From: Bacteroidales bacterium
GTDB lineage: Bacteria; Bacteroidota; Bacteroidia; Bacteroidales; UBA10428
Assembly (NCBI GenBank): GCA_016928305.1
Contig: JAFGKY010000064.1
Coordinates: 1-56,969 of the forward strand
Direction of reading: 5' to 3'
Length of the DNA stretch: 56,969 bases
Shown: positions 35,183-44,433 of the stretch, one piece after another
Layout of the letters: every line of letters begins with the position of its first letter
Numbering within the stretch: position 1 is the first letter of the stretch
Program-made: the position numbers and the translations under genes
Notes under the pieces: model-generated
Databases searched by the model: none
Told to the model about the DNA's origin: nothing
Seen by the model: the letters and a program-made list of their open reading frames with translations, nothing else

Positions 35183-36349
35183 TCATCCCAATTCAAACAG
35201 GCGCAGATCAATTTTTGTTTTGTCGGATATACCCAAACCCAGGTCAGATGATTGGGTAAGAAATTTTAACAGTTCAGGTGTGGCTGCTTTCTGAATACCC
35301 TCGGCAATCCGTTTTTCGGCAATGATGTCATAACCGATCCTGTCAAGGGCAACAGGGTCGGAAGCCATAAGGATGGAGTTGTAATTACAGATGAACTGCG
35401 GATTGGCACCCGGTCCGCCGTTAAAGCATCCCCGCAATGCATCACATATGTTCAGCACCACTTTATCCCGTATAGGGGCGAATGCACAGACCTCGGCAGA
35501 GGTTTCGTTCCAGAGCTGAGCATGAAGCCTGCCGGTATTGGATATGGAACCATAGGCAAGGTTTTTCATGGCATTGGTAATGGAGCCGCCCGCATTCTTG
35601 AGGATGGGTATGTTAATGATCTTATCGAGATCTTTTGTGACGATTTTAGTGAAATAAGAATACTTTCCGCCATTGATCATGTAAGGCATTGTCTCAGCGT
35701 CGTACTCCCCTTCCACATCGGCCCAGTAAAACCATTCCTTATCTATATTGTTTTCCCCGTAAAGCTTCCCGTCCTTGTCATAAAACGATCCGTTCTCATC
35801 CTGCAACTCGGTACCAGTAATTTTTATACCGGGATAATTTTCAGCCGTAAAGCCGACATCTTTCAGTTCCATATCCCGCCTGTCCCATATGATGATGTTC
35901 TCCTTTTCAATACCGCTTTCGATAAGCTGTTTTACAACCGACCGGGTAACGGCATGACTGGTTGAAAGAAGCTTCCCGGCAACGGGATTTACTTTTAATC
36001 CTATTCTTTCACCCGGACTGACAAAGGTTCTCCATGCCTTTTCCAGATCATCCTGCCCGGTAAGCTCAAGCATAGCCTTTTTTATCATCCGGTAGGCTTC
36101 CTGTTCAACCGGTTCATCGTTGATGACAGCCTTTGGATTTCGTATGTGGATCACCCTGCCCGGATATTTGCCCGGCATTGACCAATCCGTTCTTGGAATT
36201 TTAACTGCATCACCGATGTTTGTTGCAGGTTTGTCCTGGTTCGGAACAAGTTCCGAAGCAATCAGTGACCATGGCCTGGCAGCAAGGGCAGCACTTCCGG
36301 CTCCGAGAAGTGTAACAAATTTCCGGCGGTTGAGTGAATTTCTTTTCAT
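35183..36349 (-). CDS. Tat-exported DUF362 protein
   Basis: The 388-residue protein starts at an ATG (MKRNSLNRRKFVTLLGAG). The N-terminus carries a twin-arginine motif NRRKFV followed by a hydrophobic stretch, so export in folded form is expected. The rest matches DUF362 (VGLKVNPVAGKLLSTSHAVTRSVVKQLIESGIEKENIIIWDR, IINIPILKNAGGSITNAMKNLAYG, ASDPVALDRIGYDII). DUF362 proteins often accompany iron-sulfur modules; no Cys cluster is present in this one. Its tight link to a DUF6599 gene suggests a two-component periplasmic function. Confidence 0.85.
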   Translation of the reverse strand: MKRNSLNRRKFVTLLGAGSAALAARPWSLIASELVPNQDKPATNIGDAVKIPRTDWSMPGKYPGRVIHIRNPKAVINDEPVEQEAYRMIKKAMLELTGQDDLEKAWRTFVSPGERIGLKVNPVAGKLLSTSHAVTRSVVKQLIESGIEKENIIIWDRRDMELKDVGFTAENYPGIKITGTELQDENGSFYDKDGKLYGENNIDKEWFYWADVEGEYDAETMPYMINGGKYSYFTKIVTKDLDKIINIPILKNAGGSITNAMKNLAYGSISNTGRLHAQLWNETSAEVCAFAPIRDKVVLNICDALRGCFNGGPGANPQFICNYNSILMASDPVALDRIGYDIIAEKRIAEGIQKAATPELLKFLTQSSDLGLGISDKTKIDLRLFELG

Positions 36350-36610
36350 GGTGATCAAAAATAAATGATTCCAAATATATTAATAATCAATCATAATCTG
36401 CATTGAAGGCCTGTTATTACTTTATTAACATAAATTATACCAAGCCCTCGATAATAGACAATGATCGCTACAATAGCAAAACTCGTCCAATTTCTGCCTC
36501 AGAATGCAAATTACTACAAACGGTTAGTTGGCTCTTGATGTTGGTAAGAGAGGCTGGTGCAACCACCAATTTGCAGAGGGGGTAGCTTTCTGAACCTGAG
36601 ATTTCTTATA

Positions 36611-36710
36611 ATGCTCATTTTTGAGCTGAAAACAAGGTTCTAAGCTTCAAAAAGGATTCATTTCTGTTATCAATCAGCTATGAATCAATAATATAGTCCG
36701 GTCCGACCCC
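36611..36710. repeat. Dispersed repeat related to 47883-47967
   Basis: Positions 36611-36695 align without gaps to 47883-47967 (about 61 of 85 identical), including ATGCTCATTTTTGAGCT against ACGCTCATTTTTGAGCT. The segment ends with GGTCCGACCCC, the inverse of the GGGTCGG start of the 66-bp repeats. It adjoins the 45-bp inverted repeat at 36723. Confidence 0.55.
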
Positions 36711-36722
36711 CCCATATGCACT

Positions 36723-36767
36723 TAAAGTTTTCCAGCTTTTTTAACAATTTAACATACGGATTTTAGG
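36723..36767 (-). repeat. 45-bp inverted repeat, partner of 43587-43631
   Basis: The reverse complement reads CCTAAAATCCGTATGTTAAA and onwards, and matches 43587-43631 at 44 of 45 positions. The other copy lies just before the truncated IS1380-type transposase, so this one is probably a detached end of the same element. The two copies face away from each other's interior and bound a 6.8-kb block of three large genes. Confidence 0.8.
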
Positions 36768-36824
36768 TTGCAAAGCGTGCCATAACCACTCATTGATTGA
36801 TGATTGCACTGCTGTTAACCATCC

Positions 36825-39824
36825 TCACTCCTTTACCACCTTAATCACTTTTTTATATTCCCCTGTTTCTATATGTATAAAGTAATTACCATTGGACAGA
36901 TTGTCAAATTCAAGTGGAACCATATTCCCGGTAAAAATTTTCTTCGTTACTATTTTCCGGCCATTGGCACTATAGAGCGAGATCTGCCTTTCTTTGAGAT
37001 CGCTCTCATTGAAAACAAGGTAAACTGAATTTTCAAAGGGATTCGGGAACACAATTACAGGTTCGTCTTCATCTGTCCACCTGCTGGTACCTGTTGGTTC
37101 CAGAACATAAATGGATTGATTAACAGAGGCACTGCAATTATGATGATCCACAACTGTAAGCACAATCTCGTTTGCTCCCAGAACCAGGTTGGTGTTATTG
37201 GCCAGAAAGAACGTATCACCAGGAACATCGTTCCAAAGGTACCTGACATAACCATCAGCCACTGAAATATGGATGCTCTGGTCAAAGTCTATGGTATCAT
37301 CAGATCCCAGCGTGATGACCGGGTTCGGCATCACAACCAGGTTCATGGTGTCGGCAGAATTTCCACAGGTGTTGCCTGCCTCCACCCACACTTTTTTCGA
37401 CTGGTCACAATAGACCGTGGCAGAAGTGCCCGAGCCGCCGACAGACCAGCTTTGCCATGAGGCATTGCTGATACTTGCCTGTACTTCTCTGCTTTCTTCG
37501 GCACATGCATATAACTCCTCCGGCAGCTCAACTTCAGGATAAATGCCGGAGGCCACGTGTAATGAATCTATGCTTTTTACATCAGGTATTTCAGGCATAA
37601 CATGGTCGTTTATTATTTCTCCCCTGAGCGTGCGTCCGGTTTCAGATGCAAGTCTCAGGTACCAGTCGCTTGGCAGTTCATACCCGTCGGCATCGAGGGT
37701 CACCCAGAATCCGGTGGTTGGGATATTCTCCTGGTGGGGCTCCAGCTTATACATGGCTGTGCCTTCATCCACCTCATCGTACATAGCTATAAAAATCATA
37801 TTCACGCCCGCCTTGTTTACGTTGTATGACTGCCTCCAGTAATAATTTCCTCCGTTCCTGGGGAACTGGTTCTTCTGGTATTCTCCGTCGCGCTGCAAAT
37901 TATACCATGAGAATCCGGGCCATATCACAGGCAGGTAATCCATGTTGTGGGCATCACAAAAACCTTTATCAGGTAAAATATACTCGTTCAGATAATTATC
38001 AGCGGAACCAAAATCGTTATAACGGCCTACGCTCCATGGTTTGATCACATCCACCGTGGAATAGAAATCAATATAGTCAGCCTTACTCCTCCACTCTCCT
38101 GGTACGCCACACATGACAGTTGCACGGTATTTCTCAGGCGCCCCTGAGTGAAACCAGTCGATAAGCCCCTGTGCCTCTTCAGCGGTAGCATAAGAATACA
38201 TACTGAAACCTATTCCGTAAATGCCCACCAGTGGCCGGCCCTTATGTCTTAAATACCAGGGGTTAAGTGTTACATTCAGGTCATCAACCAGGTGCATCCA
38301 GTCATTTTTTATTACCTCAACCCAGTAATCTTCATTCGCCTGTATACAAAACTCAACAGCAAACACACGCTCATATTTATTGCAGCTCTTCATCACGTTG
38401 GTTGTCACCTTATCAACAAAATCAAGGCTTGCATCCCAGAGTGCGCACGAGATAAACCTCTGCAGGAAGACTCCGTCAAGCTGGTGTTCATACATCCACT
38501 TGAAGTGACGATCAACGGTTTTGTAATTATACGCCGAATATAATTTTGCAGGCGCTCCGGTTGAATATTCCATATCCGTTTCATACAGTTCATCCTCATC
38601 GTATTCCGACAGGTCTGGCCAACAGTCAAAAGTAGCATTATCTGCATCCGGCATATTATTATTAAACCAGTGCACCCAATGGTTGTATTGCGAGCCGTCG
38701 CCCGGAGCTGCAAACCATCCCTGGTAGCCGAAAAGGACCTTGTCTTGAAGGGTATACGGATTGACAATGTTCGACTTTGGCGGGGAGTTCTCGGTAAAGC
38801 GGATGTCATCTATTCTGAGCAGAACACTATCGTTCATAAAATTATAGAGCCTGAAGTAATTTATTGCTGTAAGGTCAGGATTGCCTATTTTGTTGGCATT
38901 GTCAAGCTTAAGGAATACATAGTTCCATCCGTTTTGCAGATCGAGACAATTTAAAGGCCAGCTGTATTCATCTGCATCATTTCCTCCCGAGCTGGTGATC
39001 TCTACCTGTCCGGTTGCATCCAGAGCCGTTATATCCGAAACATAAAGCCAGAAGGTAAGGTAGCCGTTTTCGAAAGAGACATTTGCATCTATCGGACTAA
39101 ATACTTTGATAAACCTGTTAGTGCCTTCCCCCAGGGAAGCGAGGCTGGCATAGCCATCCATTTTGTTGTCCATGTCCAGGTAAATGTCGTCATTACCGGA
39201 CCAGTCAGTTGTGCTGTTGCACGGGTCAACCACATTTCCCGGGAGGGGCATGCCTACATCGTCATCGAAAATTATATCATCAATCTTAACAGTTACCAAA
39301 CCGGTATAAAAGCCGTATACCCTGAAGAAGTTAATTGCAGATAAATCGGGAGAGCCGCTTTTATTAGCCGAAGCCAGGTTCAGTACCATGTAATTCCATC
39401 CGTCCTTAAGGTACAGGGTATTCATATTCCAGCTGTATTCGTCCACATCAAACCCGCCGGAACTTGTTATTTCTATCTGGCCTGTATTATCAAACAGGGA
39501 AACATCAGAAATGAAAAGCCAGAATTTCAGATAACCTTCTTCTTCGCTCAGGTAAGTATTACGCGGGGTATAGACTTTGGAAAAGGATACAAGGTTATCG
39601 CCCGTGCTGCTGATACAACCGGTTCCCTGCATGTTGTTTTCTGTATCAAGTATAATATCATGGGGCCCACCCCACCCGGTAACATTGTCACAATAGTCCA
39701 GGGGCACATATTCAAGTTCTGCTCCGTTTGAAACTGCATTGGACAATAACAATAACATGAACAGCGTCAGATATTCAATGAAAGCATTTGCTTTCCGGGT
39801 TGTTTTGTGCCCTGTTGTTCTCAT
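36825..39824 (-). CDS. T9SS-exported GH71/GH99-like glycosidase
   Basis: The 999-residue protein has a signal peptide and two N-terminal beta-sandwich repeats of about 150 residues (about 45-190 and 200-345). Each repeat has a STGDNLVSFSKV/SLGEGTNRFIKV-type strand and an IDDI.F end. A GH71/99-like TIM-barrel (about 355-715) follows, then an Ig-like domain (about 740-905) and a T9SS sorting domain (about 915-999, FPNPFENSVYLVF). In the barrel, GYQGWFAAPGDG, WMYEHQLDGVFLQRF, VIWPGFSWYN and MYDEVDEGTAM match GH99-like enzymes, which cleave alpha-mannosides or related glycans. The exact substrate is not known; the E-V-D-E region is a likely active-site part. Confidence 0.85.
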   Translation of the reverse strand: MRTTGHKTTRKANAFIEYLTLFMLLLLSNAVSNGAELEYVPLDYCDNVTGWGGPHDIILDTENNMQGTGCISSTGDNLVSFSKVYTPRNTYLSEEEGYLKFWLFISDVSLFDNTGQIEITSSGGFDVDEYSWNMNTLYLKDGWNYMVLNLASANKSGSPDLSAINFFRVYGFYTGLVTVKIDDIIFDDDVGMPLPGNVVDPCNSTTDWSGNDDIYLDMDNKMDGYASLASLGEGTNRFIKVFSPIDANVSFENGYLTFWLYVSDITALDATGQVEITSSGGNDADEYSWPLNCLDLQNGWNYVFLKLDNANKIGNPDLTAINYFRLYNFMNDSVLLRIDDIRFTENSPPKSNIVNPYTLQDKVLFGYQGWFAAPGDGSQYNHWVHWFNNNMPDADNATFDCWPDLSEYDEDELYETDMEYSTGAPAKLYSAYNYKTVDRHFKWMYEHQLDGVFLQRFISCALWDASLDFVDKVTTNVMKSCNKYERVFAVEFCIQANEDYWVEVIKNDWMHLVDDLNVTLNPWYLRHKGRPLVGIYGIGFSMYSYATAEEAQGLIDWFHSGAPEKYRATVMCGVPGEWRSKADYIDFYSTVDVIKPWSVGRYNDFGSADNYLNEYILPDKGFCDAHNMDYLPVIWPGFSWYNLQRDGEYQKNQFPRNGGNYYWRQSYNVNKAGVNMIFIAMYDEVDEGTAMYKLEPHQENIPTTGFWVTLDADGYELPSDWYLRLASETGRTLRGEIINDHVMPEIPDVKSIDSLHVASGIYPEVELPEELYACAEESREVQASISNASWQSWSVGGSGTSATVYCDQSKKVWVEAGNTCGNSADTMNLVVMPNPVITLGSDDTIDFDQSIHISVADGYVRYLWNDVPGDTFFLANNTNLVLGANEIVLTVVDHHNCSASVNQSIYVLEPTGTSRWTDEDEPVIVFPNPFENSVYLVFNESDLKERQISLYSANGRKIVTKKIFTGNMVPLEFDNLSNGNYFIHIETGEYKKVIKVVKE

Positions 39825-39982
39825 AGCGCAGTGTTTTTTATTATTAATCTTTTCAGTTCTGTTTGATAAAATTTATGATTATCCTGAGAAGTTTCATACC
39901 GGTCGTCATTTTGTTGTACCCAATATAAAATTATAAAAAATTACTTTCTCCCGATTAAAAGTCTGGGGTACAACCGGAGCTG

Positions 39983-40020
39983 GGTGTAGTTTAGTCCCGA
40001 GGCCTCGGGATAATTACACC
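39983..40020. repeat. Long inverted repeat with TCCCGAGGCCTCGGGA core
   Basis: A perfect 16-bp palindrome at 39995-40010 is enclosed by GGTGTAGTTTA / TAATTACACC arms. A sister structure with the same outer arms but another core lies at 48052-48081. Both are intergenic. The 466-bp gap 39825-40290 between divergent genes holds no supported gene. Confidence 0.6.
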
Positions 40021-40290
40021 CTTATATATCCCAGGCTGGAGAAAACCTGCCTTACATCGCTTTCGTATAGCCACTATGGCGTAGCGAGGCAGGCAGGCTT
40101 TCAGCTTGTGCCCTGTTCGGCCTGCTGGTTTGGGATGCACGCCATATCTTCCTTTTATTTGCAGAAGAATGTATTCTTTTGTTTTTACAGTCAATAAGTT
40201 GTAAATTTACTTTGAAATTCATTCACTGGCAGATGAATAACTGAGGAAAAGCATTTTATTGATGAATTTATTAACGGATTAAAAAAGACC

Positions 40291-42141
40291 ATGATACGAA
40301 AAACAGGATTGTATCTTTCTTTCGTTTTTCTCTTCCTTTTTGGCTTTTACCAGCCTGTCCGGAGTTATATTGTTACAGGCACCGTACGTGATATTGGTGG
40401 TGCTACTGTGAGTTCCGCACAGGTTACCTTCATCCTTGTATCGGATACAACCATTGCGTTTCATAGCCTGACCAATCAATACGGTAACTATATGGTTTCC
40501 ATTCCCGGGAATCCCACATTCACTCCGGATCTCACGGGCGATAACATCTCAGGGAGCGTTGCGCTGTTTCAAAACTATCCCAATCCGTTTAATACGGTAA
40601 CCTGCCTCTCATTTAAGCTTGAAAAACCCATGACGATTCGTATGGCAGTTACCGATGTGCTTGGAAGGACCTGCCGCATTCTGATAAACCGAAGAATGGA
40701 TGCCGGTACACACATTGTAATGTGGGACGGGCTGTGTGAAGGGGGGATGAAAGCCGGTGCCGGTCTCTACTTCTGCCGGATGGAAGCCGGGGGAAATGTT
40801 TACACCATCAAGATGATCCTGTCGGATGGAACCGCAGACCGGCAGGTGACGAATCCATCCATGCTCAAATCAACCAGCAGGGATCACACAATCACAGATA
40901 ATAACATGTACAACGTGGTCATCACGGGCAAGGGAATTATCCCGTTTACCCGGGATAATGTTGAGGTAGAGGGAGACATTCAACATGATTTTACGGTTGA
41001 AAGGGCACCTACAGGAAAACTGGTATCCGATAAATCACTGTCGTTGGATGGAGGGTCACAGGGGGATGATGCGGCCTATGGTTTTATATTGGATGAAGAC
41101 GACAATATTTATATTACAGGCTTTGTCACCATTACCGATGAAGGCCGGAATATCTGGCTGGCAAAGTATGACAGTCAGTTTAACCCGGTTACCGATACGA
41201 TAATCAACGGATCAGCCGATGGTGAGGATACAGGCTATACGTTCGCCCTGGATGAAAACGGCAACCTGTACATCATTGGCTATATTACAGAAACAGGACA
41301 AGATCATAACATCTGGATCGCCAAATACGATCCGGATCTGTATCTTCAGAAAGAAATTACTGTGAATGGTTCAAAAAATGAAACCGATGACGGCTACGGT
41401 ATCCTGTATGACGGCAATGGACATCTTTATGCTGCAGGTACTGTCAGGGAAATTGAAGGCGAGAACAATATCTGGCTTGCCAAATACGACACCGATCTTA
41501 ACCTGATCAGGAGTATAACCATGAACCAGACAGACAATATGACGGATAAAGCCCGGTTTATGGTTCTTGACGGGAACGGTCATCTTTTTGTAAGCGGATC
41601 GGTAACGCAGGAAATTTCAGACTATGATATCTGGATTGGTAAATTCGATACGGATCTGAATTTAATTAAGGACACAGCTATAGCCGGTCCGGTAGCAGGT
41701 GAGGAGGATAAAGGATACGGTATTTGTCTGGATGAATTTGGAATTCTTTATTGCACAGGTACGTTGACCGAACCTGACCAGGGCTACAACATCTGGCTTG
41801 CCAAATTCGATACAGCCCTGAATCCCATAGGGAATATCACAATGGATGGACCGCTGCACGGAGAGGATGTGGCATACATGATGAAAATGGACGATTCCGG
41901 TTTTCTTTATCTTACGGGTGTCTATACAGAGCCATCCGGCAATGAAAACTTATGGATAGGTATTTACAACAGGGATCTCCAGCTGATGAGCTATACGACG
42001 GTCAACGGCTCTGCTGACGAGTATGATTCCGGTATCGGTATTGATTGCAGACAAAATGATATCTATGTCTCGGGATTTCTGACAGAAACAGCAGAAGGGA
42101 GTAACATCTGGTTTACCCGTTATATACTTTCCGATCCATAA
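40291..42141 (+). CDS. Secreted seven-bladed propeller protein with internal T9SS-like domain
   Basis: The 616-residue protein has a signal peptide and a carboxypeptidase-regulatory-like beta domain (27-90). At 92-178 there is a domain identical in pattern to T9SS or FlgD-like sorting modules (ALFQNYPNPFNTVTCLSF through AGAGLYFCRMEAGG). Residues 255-616 hold seven repeats of about 52 residues with the pattern D..G.LY..G...E....NIWLAKYD.DL, which should close a seven-bladed beta-propeller. The sorting-like domain normally ends such proteins but is internal here. The function may be surface adhesion or glycan binding; no catalytic motif is seen. Confidence 0.75.
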   Translation: MIRKTGLYLSFVFLFLFGFYQPVRSYIVTGTVRDIGGATVSSAQVTFILVSDTTIAFHSLTNQYGNYMVSIPGNPTFTPDLTGDNISGSVALFQNYPNPFNTVTCLSFKLEKPMTIRMAVTDVLGRTCRILINRRMDAGTHIVMWDGLCEGGMKAGAGLYFCRMEAGGNVYTIKMILSDGTADRQVTNPSMLKSTSRDHTITDNNMYNVVITGKGIIPFTRDNVEVEGDIQHDFTVERAPTGKLVSDKSLSLDGGSQGDDAAYGFILDEDDNIYITGFVTITDEGRNIWLAKYDSQFNPVTDTIINGSADGEDTGYTFALDENGNLYIIGYITETGQDHNIWIAKYDPDLYLQKEITVNGSKNETDDGYGILYDGNGHLYAAGTVREIEGENNIWLAKYDTDLNLIRSITMNQTDNMTDKARFMVLDGNGHLFVSGSVTQEISDYDIWIGKFDTDLNLIKDTAIAGPVAGEEDKGYGICLDEFGILYCTGTLTEPDQGYNIWLAKFDTALNPIGNITMDGPLHGEDVAYMMKMDDSGFLYLTGVYTEPSGNENLWIGIYNRDLQLMSYTTVNGSADEYDSGIGIDCRQNDIYVSGFLTETAEGSNIWFTRYILSDP

Positions 42142-42171
42142 GATTTTTCCTGCCGGTAATTGTTAACAGGA

Positions 42172-42369
42172 TCACACCTTTTTCAATACCTTCTGTAACT
42201 CCTGTATATCATTGCTCAGGCTGCTGAGTAACCGGTGATTCATGTCGGCAAACCGTGCCGCTACATATTGTGCGTAGAGCGCCATATCCTCCTCAGCACG
42301 TTTTCCCGTGTCTTTAATGAAGTCGTCCCTGAACTCATTAAAACGACTGACTGGTCCAAAAAATGCCAT
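42172..42369 (-). CDS. Small helical protein, unknown function
   Basis: The 65-residue frame starts with an ATG 16 bp after the CBM9 gene and has no signal peptide. It is charged and helical, with a likely coiled coil near the C-terminus (MNHRLLSSLSNDIQELQKVLKKV). No family is recognised. Its position right behind the CBM9 gene and its balanced composition support it; its length keeps the call modest. Confidence 0.45.
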   Translation of the reverse strand: MAFFGPVSRFNEFRDDFIKDTGKRAEEDMALYAQYVAARFADMNHRLLSSLSNDIQELQKVLKKV

Positions 42370-42385
42370 AATATTTGTTTTGTTT

Positions 42386-43435
42386 TTATAGAATTATTTT
42401 ATGATCATACCGGCTATTCGCACCGGTAACAGTTAAGATGTACAAGCCCCGGGGAAGACCGGCGATATCCAGGTGCTGCTCCGAATAACCGGTTGAAATG
42501 CCTGCTATGCTTTTCCTGCATTCCCTGCCGGACGAATCGAATAATTGTATCTGCAGGTTTTCCTGTTCCATATTCTGAAAGGTAACAACCAGTTCATCCC
42601 CTGTATTTCTAATATCACAATGAAAAGGATCGGTTATATCATTAACAGAAGAGACCGTCCCGTATTCCATGACCAGTTTGAGATCGCCAAACACCGAAGC
42701 GTTATAATAACTTACATTTCTTTCATAATCCGAATCCCCGGGTACAAACTTCGAACCGATCATATTCTGGCGTATGGTCCCCATGTCGTTGTCATTGTAT
42801 GCTATCGACCAGCCCATCAGCTTGCCTTCCGTTAATGTGACCGGCGTGCTTTCCACACCGTAGACAAACGTATCATCAAAGATCTTTATCTCATATTCAT
42901 AATGAAACGTATCACCGGAGACCCGCTTCATTTTATAAAAGATATGATCATCCAGCCTTTCCCAGCCGAATGAACCGTTGGCATAACAGACACTTCCCAG
43001 TGTATCCATATGGTATGCAAATGCCTTATGGGAATTGGCATAGTTCACATCACGGGAATGGTTTTCATCAATGAATATTTCAACACAATCATAATTGTAA
43101 ATATTGCTGCAGACATTTACCAGTCCTGGATCCTGCAACCGCAGGGAATCATCCACAACCTCTATCAGCACATAAACCCGTGAGGCGGTCCACAATGCCT
43201 TAAACCGCCCCGAATAATCTTCAGCCGTGTAGGATGGGCCGATCCACCGCTGGTCGATCGGCCTCCAGACCGCTGAATCCCAGCAGCTCTCATCACCAAT
43301 GCCGTCAATCACCGGAACCGAATTTATAAACAGGGCTTCATAATATCCCTGTGCCCAGGTTTCAGGATCGGATGCAGAAATGTTCAGGGTTGTGGAAAAG
43401 CAGAAGATCAACAAGGAAAAGTAATATCGGATCAT
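42386..43435 (-). CDS. T9SS-exported CBM9-type sugar-binding protein
   Basis: The 349-residue protein has a signal peptide, a family 9 carbohydrate-binding-like domain (about 30-260) and a T9SS sorting domain (about 270-349). The binding domain shows IDGIGDESCWDSAVW, FKALWTASRVYVLIEVVDDSL, YDCVEIFIDENHSR and MGWSIAYNDND, as in CBM9 proteins of xylan-degrading systems. No catalytic domain is present, so it would be a surface glycan-binding accessory. It lies between the propeller gene and the insertion-sequence remnant. Confidence 0.82.
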   Translation of the reverse strand: MIRYYFSLLIFCFSTTLNISASDPETWAQGYYEALFINSVPVIDGIGDESCWDSAVWRPIDQRWIGPSYTAEDYSGRFKALWTASRVYVLIEVVDDSLRLQDPGLVNVCSNIYNYDCVEIFIDENHSRDVNYANSHKAFAYHMDTLGSVCYANGSFGWERLDDHIFYKMKRVSGDTFHYEYEIKIFDDTFVYGVESTPVTLTEGKLMGWSIAYNDNDMGTIRQNMIGSKFVPGDSDYERNVSYYNASVFGDLKLVMEYGTVSSVNDITDPFHCDIRNTGDELVVTFQNMEQENLQIQLFDSSGRECRKSIAGISTGYSEQHLDIAGLPRGLYILTVTGANSRYDHKIIL

Positions 43436-43472
43436 AATGATTTCGTTTTAGAAGATGCCAGAATAACTTCTG

Positions 43473-43480
43473 CAAAGGTA
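43473..43480 (-). promoter_or_regulatory. Candidate -7 box of the CBM9 gene
   Basis: On the minus strand this reads TACCTTTG, a match to the Bacteroidota TAnnTTTG box, 38 bp before the start codon. No clear -33 element is seen. Confidence 0.3.
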
Positions 43481-43586
43481 TAATTTCCCGGCAAAATCTT
43501 ATGATTGTCTGAACCGGAATTTGCAGGATCAAAGGATTACAGAATTGCCTCTGTTACTGCTGAGTCCTCACTCGCGCGCTTTTATA

Positions 43587-44143
43587 CCTAAAATCCGCAT
43601 GTTAAATTGTTAAAAAAGCTGGAAAACTTTACACGGTAAGGTTTCCCAGCTTAAGGTATTTTCACCTAAATTGGTGTTGTCCAAAAAATACCAGGTATGA
43701 AGTTATTAAAAAGTGCATCAATTTCAAGCTTCAGCGGGATAAATTTTGTGTTAAATGAACTGGAACGTGCGGGGGTAGGTACACTGCTTAACTGTCACCT
43801 GCCTGCGCTTCCTGCACAATGCCAGTATACATGGAAGGAATTGTTGTACAGCTTCTGGTCAATTTTCTTTTGCGGTGGTGACTGTGCCGAGGACCTTTCA
43901 ATCCACTTAAGGGATAATTTTAAAGGCAATCCCTTTGTGAAAGTTCCCAGTCCCGACAGAATTCTTGAAAGGATGAAGAGTCTGTCGGTACCTACAAGAA
44001 TATTTTCAACACCAAGAGGTCATGCAACACATCAGTTCAGCATAAACACATCACTCAACAGACTAAACCTTAAATTGATCCGGAAACTATCGAAAATCAA
44101 ACGAGGGGATGTTGTTCTGGATTACGACAACCCTTTTATTTAA
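43587..44143 (+). mobile_element. Truncated IS1380-family insertion sequence
   Basis: The left part of an IS1380-type element remains: a 45-bp end beginning CCTAAAATCC at 43587, a long hairpin at 43612-43652 (AAGCTGG/CCCAGCTT arms), and the first third of the transposase gene. The rest of the gene and the right end are missing. The 45-bp end recurs inverted at 36723-36767. Confidence 0.75.
43697..44143 (+). pseudogene. IS1380-family transposase fragment
   Basis: The 148 residues match the N-terminus of IS1380-type transposases, with SFSGINFVLNELERAG, then DCAEDLSIHLRDNF and VPSPDRILERMKSL. The frame stops just after VVLDYDNPFI, at the first catalytic aspartate region, where intact proteins continue to about 420-450 residues. 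No continuation is seen downstream, so it is a deletion remnant and cannot transpose. Confidence 0.8.
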
Positions 44144-44285
44144 TTGATTTGCACTATTAATCACCCCTTCCCATACCAGTCTTTCTATAATCATTACCAG
44201 ACAGACTTTATTACCGGCAGGTTAGTTTCATACTGTTTTGCTTTCGCAATTATCGCAAGTACAACCTGCTTGTTGTCTGTTCAAA

Positions 44286-44307
44286 GATTCGGGCTGCAAG
44301 CCGAATC
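44286..44307. repeat. REP-like hairpin
   Basis: GATTCGG and CCGAATC form a perfect 7-bp stem around a loop with CTGCAAG. It follows the transposase fragment and belongs to the same style of intergenic hairpins as 30254 and 33533. Confidence 0.45.
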
Positions 44308-44433
44308 AGCAAGGGGAGTTTAATTCGATAGGATTCACCACGAATAAAACAAGGTTAATATCTTACATCCGTATAATTAAAATTTTGCATAAATTGAACA
44401 ATTAAAATAGAATAGCACAAAAACTGCACTACA

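Noticed and set aside
36723..43631. Complete composite transposon
   Set aside because: Only one transposase fragment is present, the second repeat has no transposase beside it, and no target duplication could be recognised by eye. It is reported only as a bounded block.
44143..44433. Continuation of the IS1380 transposase in another frame
   Set aside because: No downstream frame shows the catalytic or C-terminal transposase motifs, so truncation rather than a simple frameshift is the better reading.
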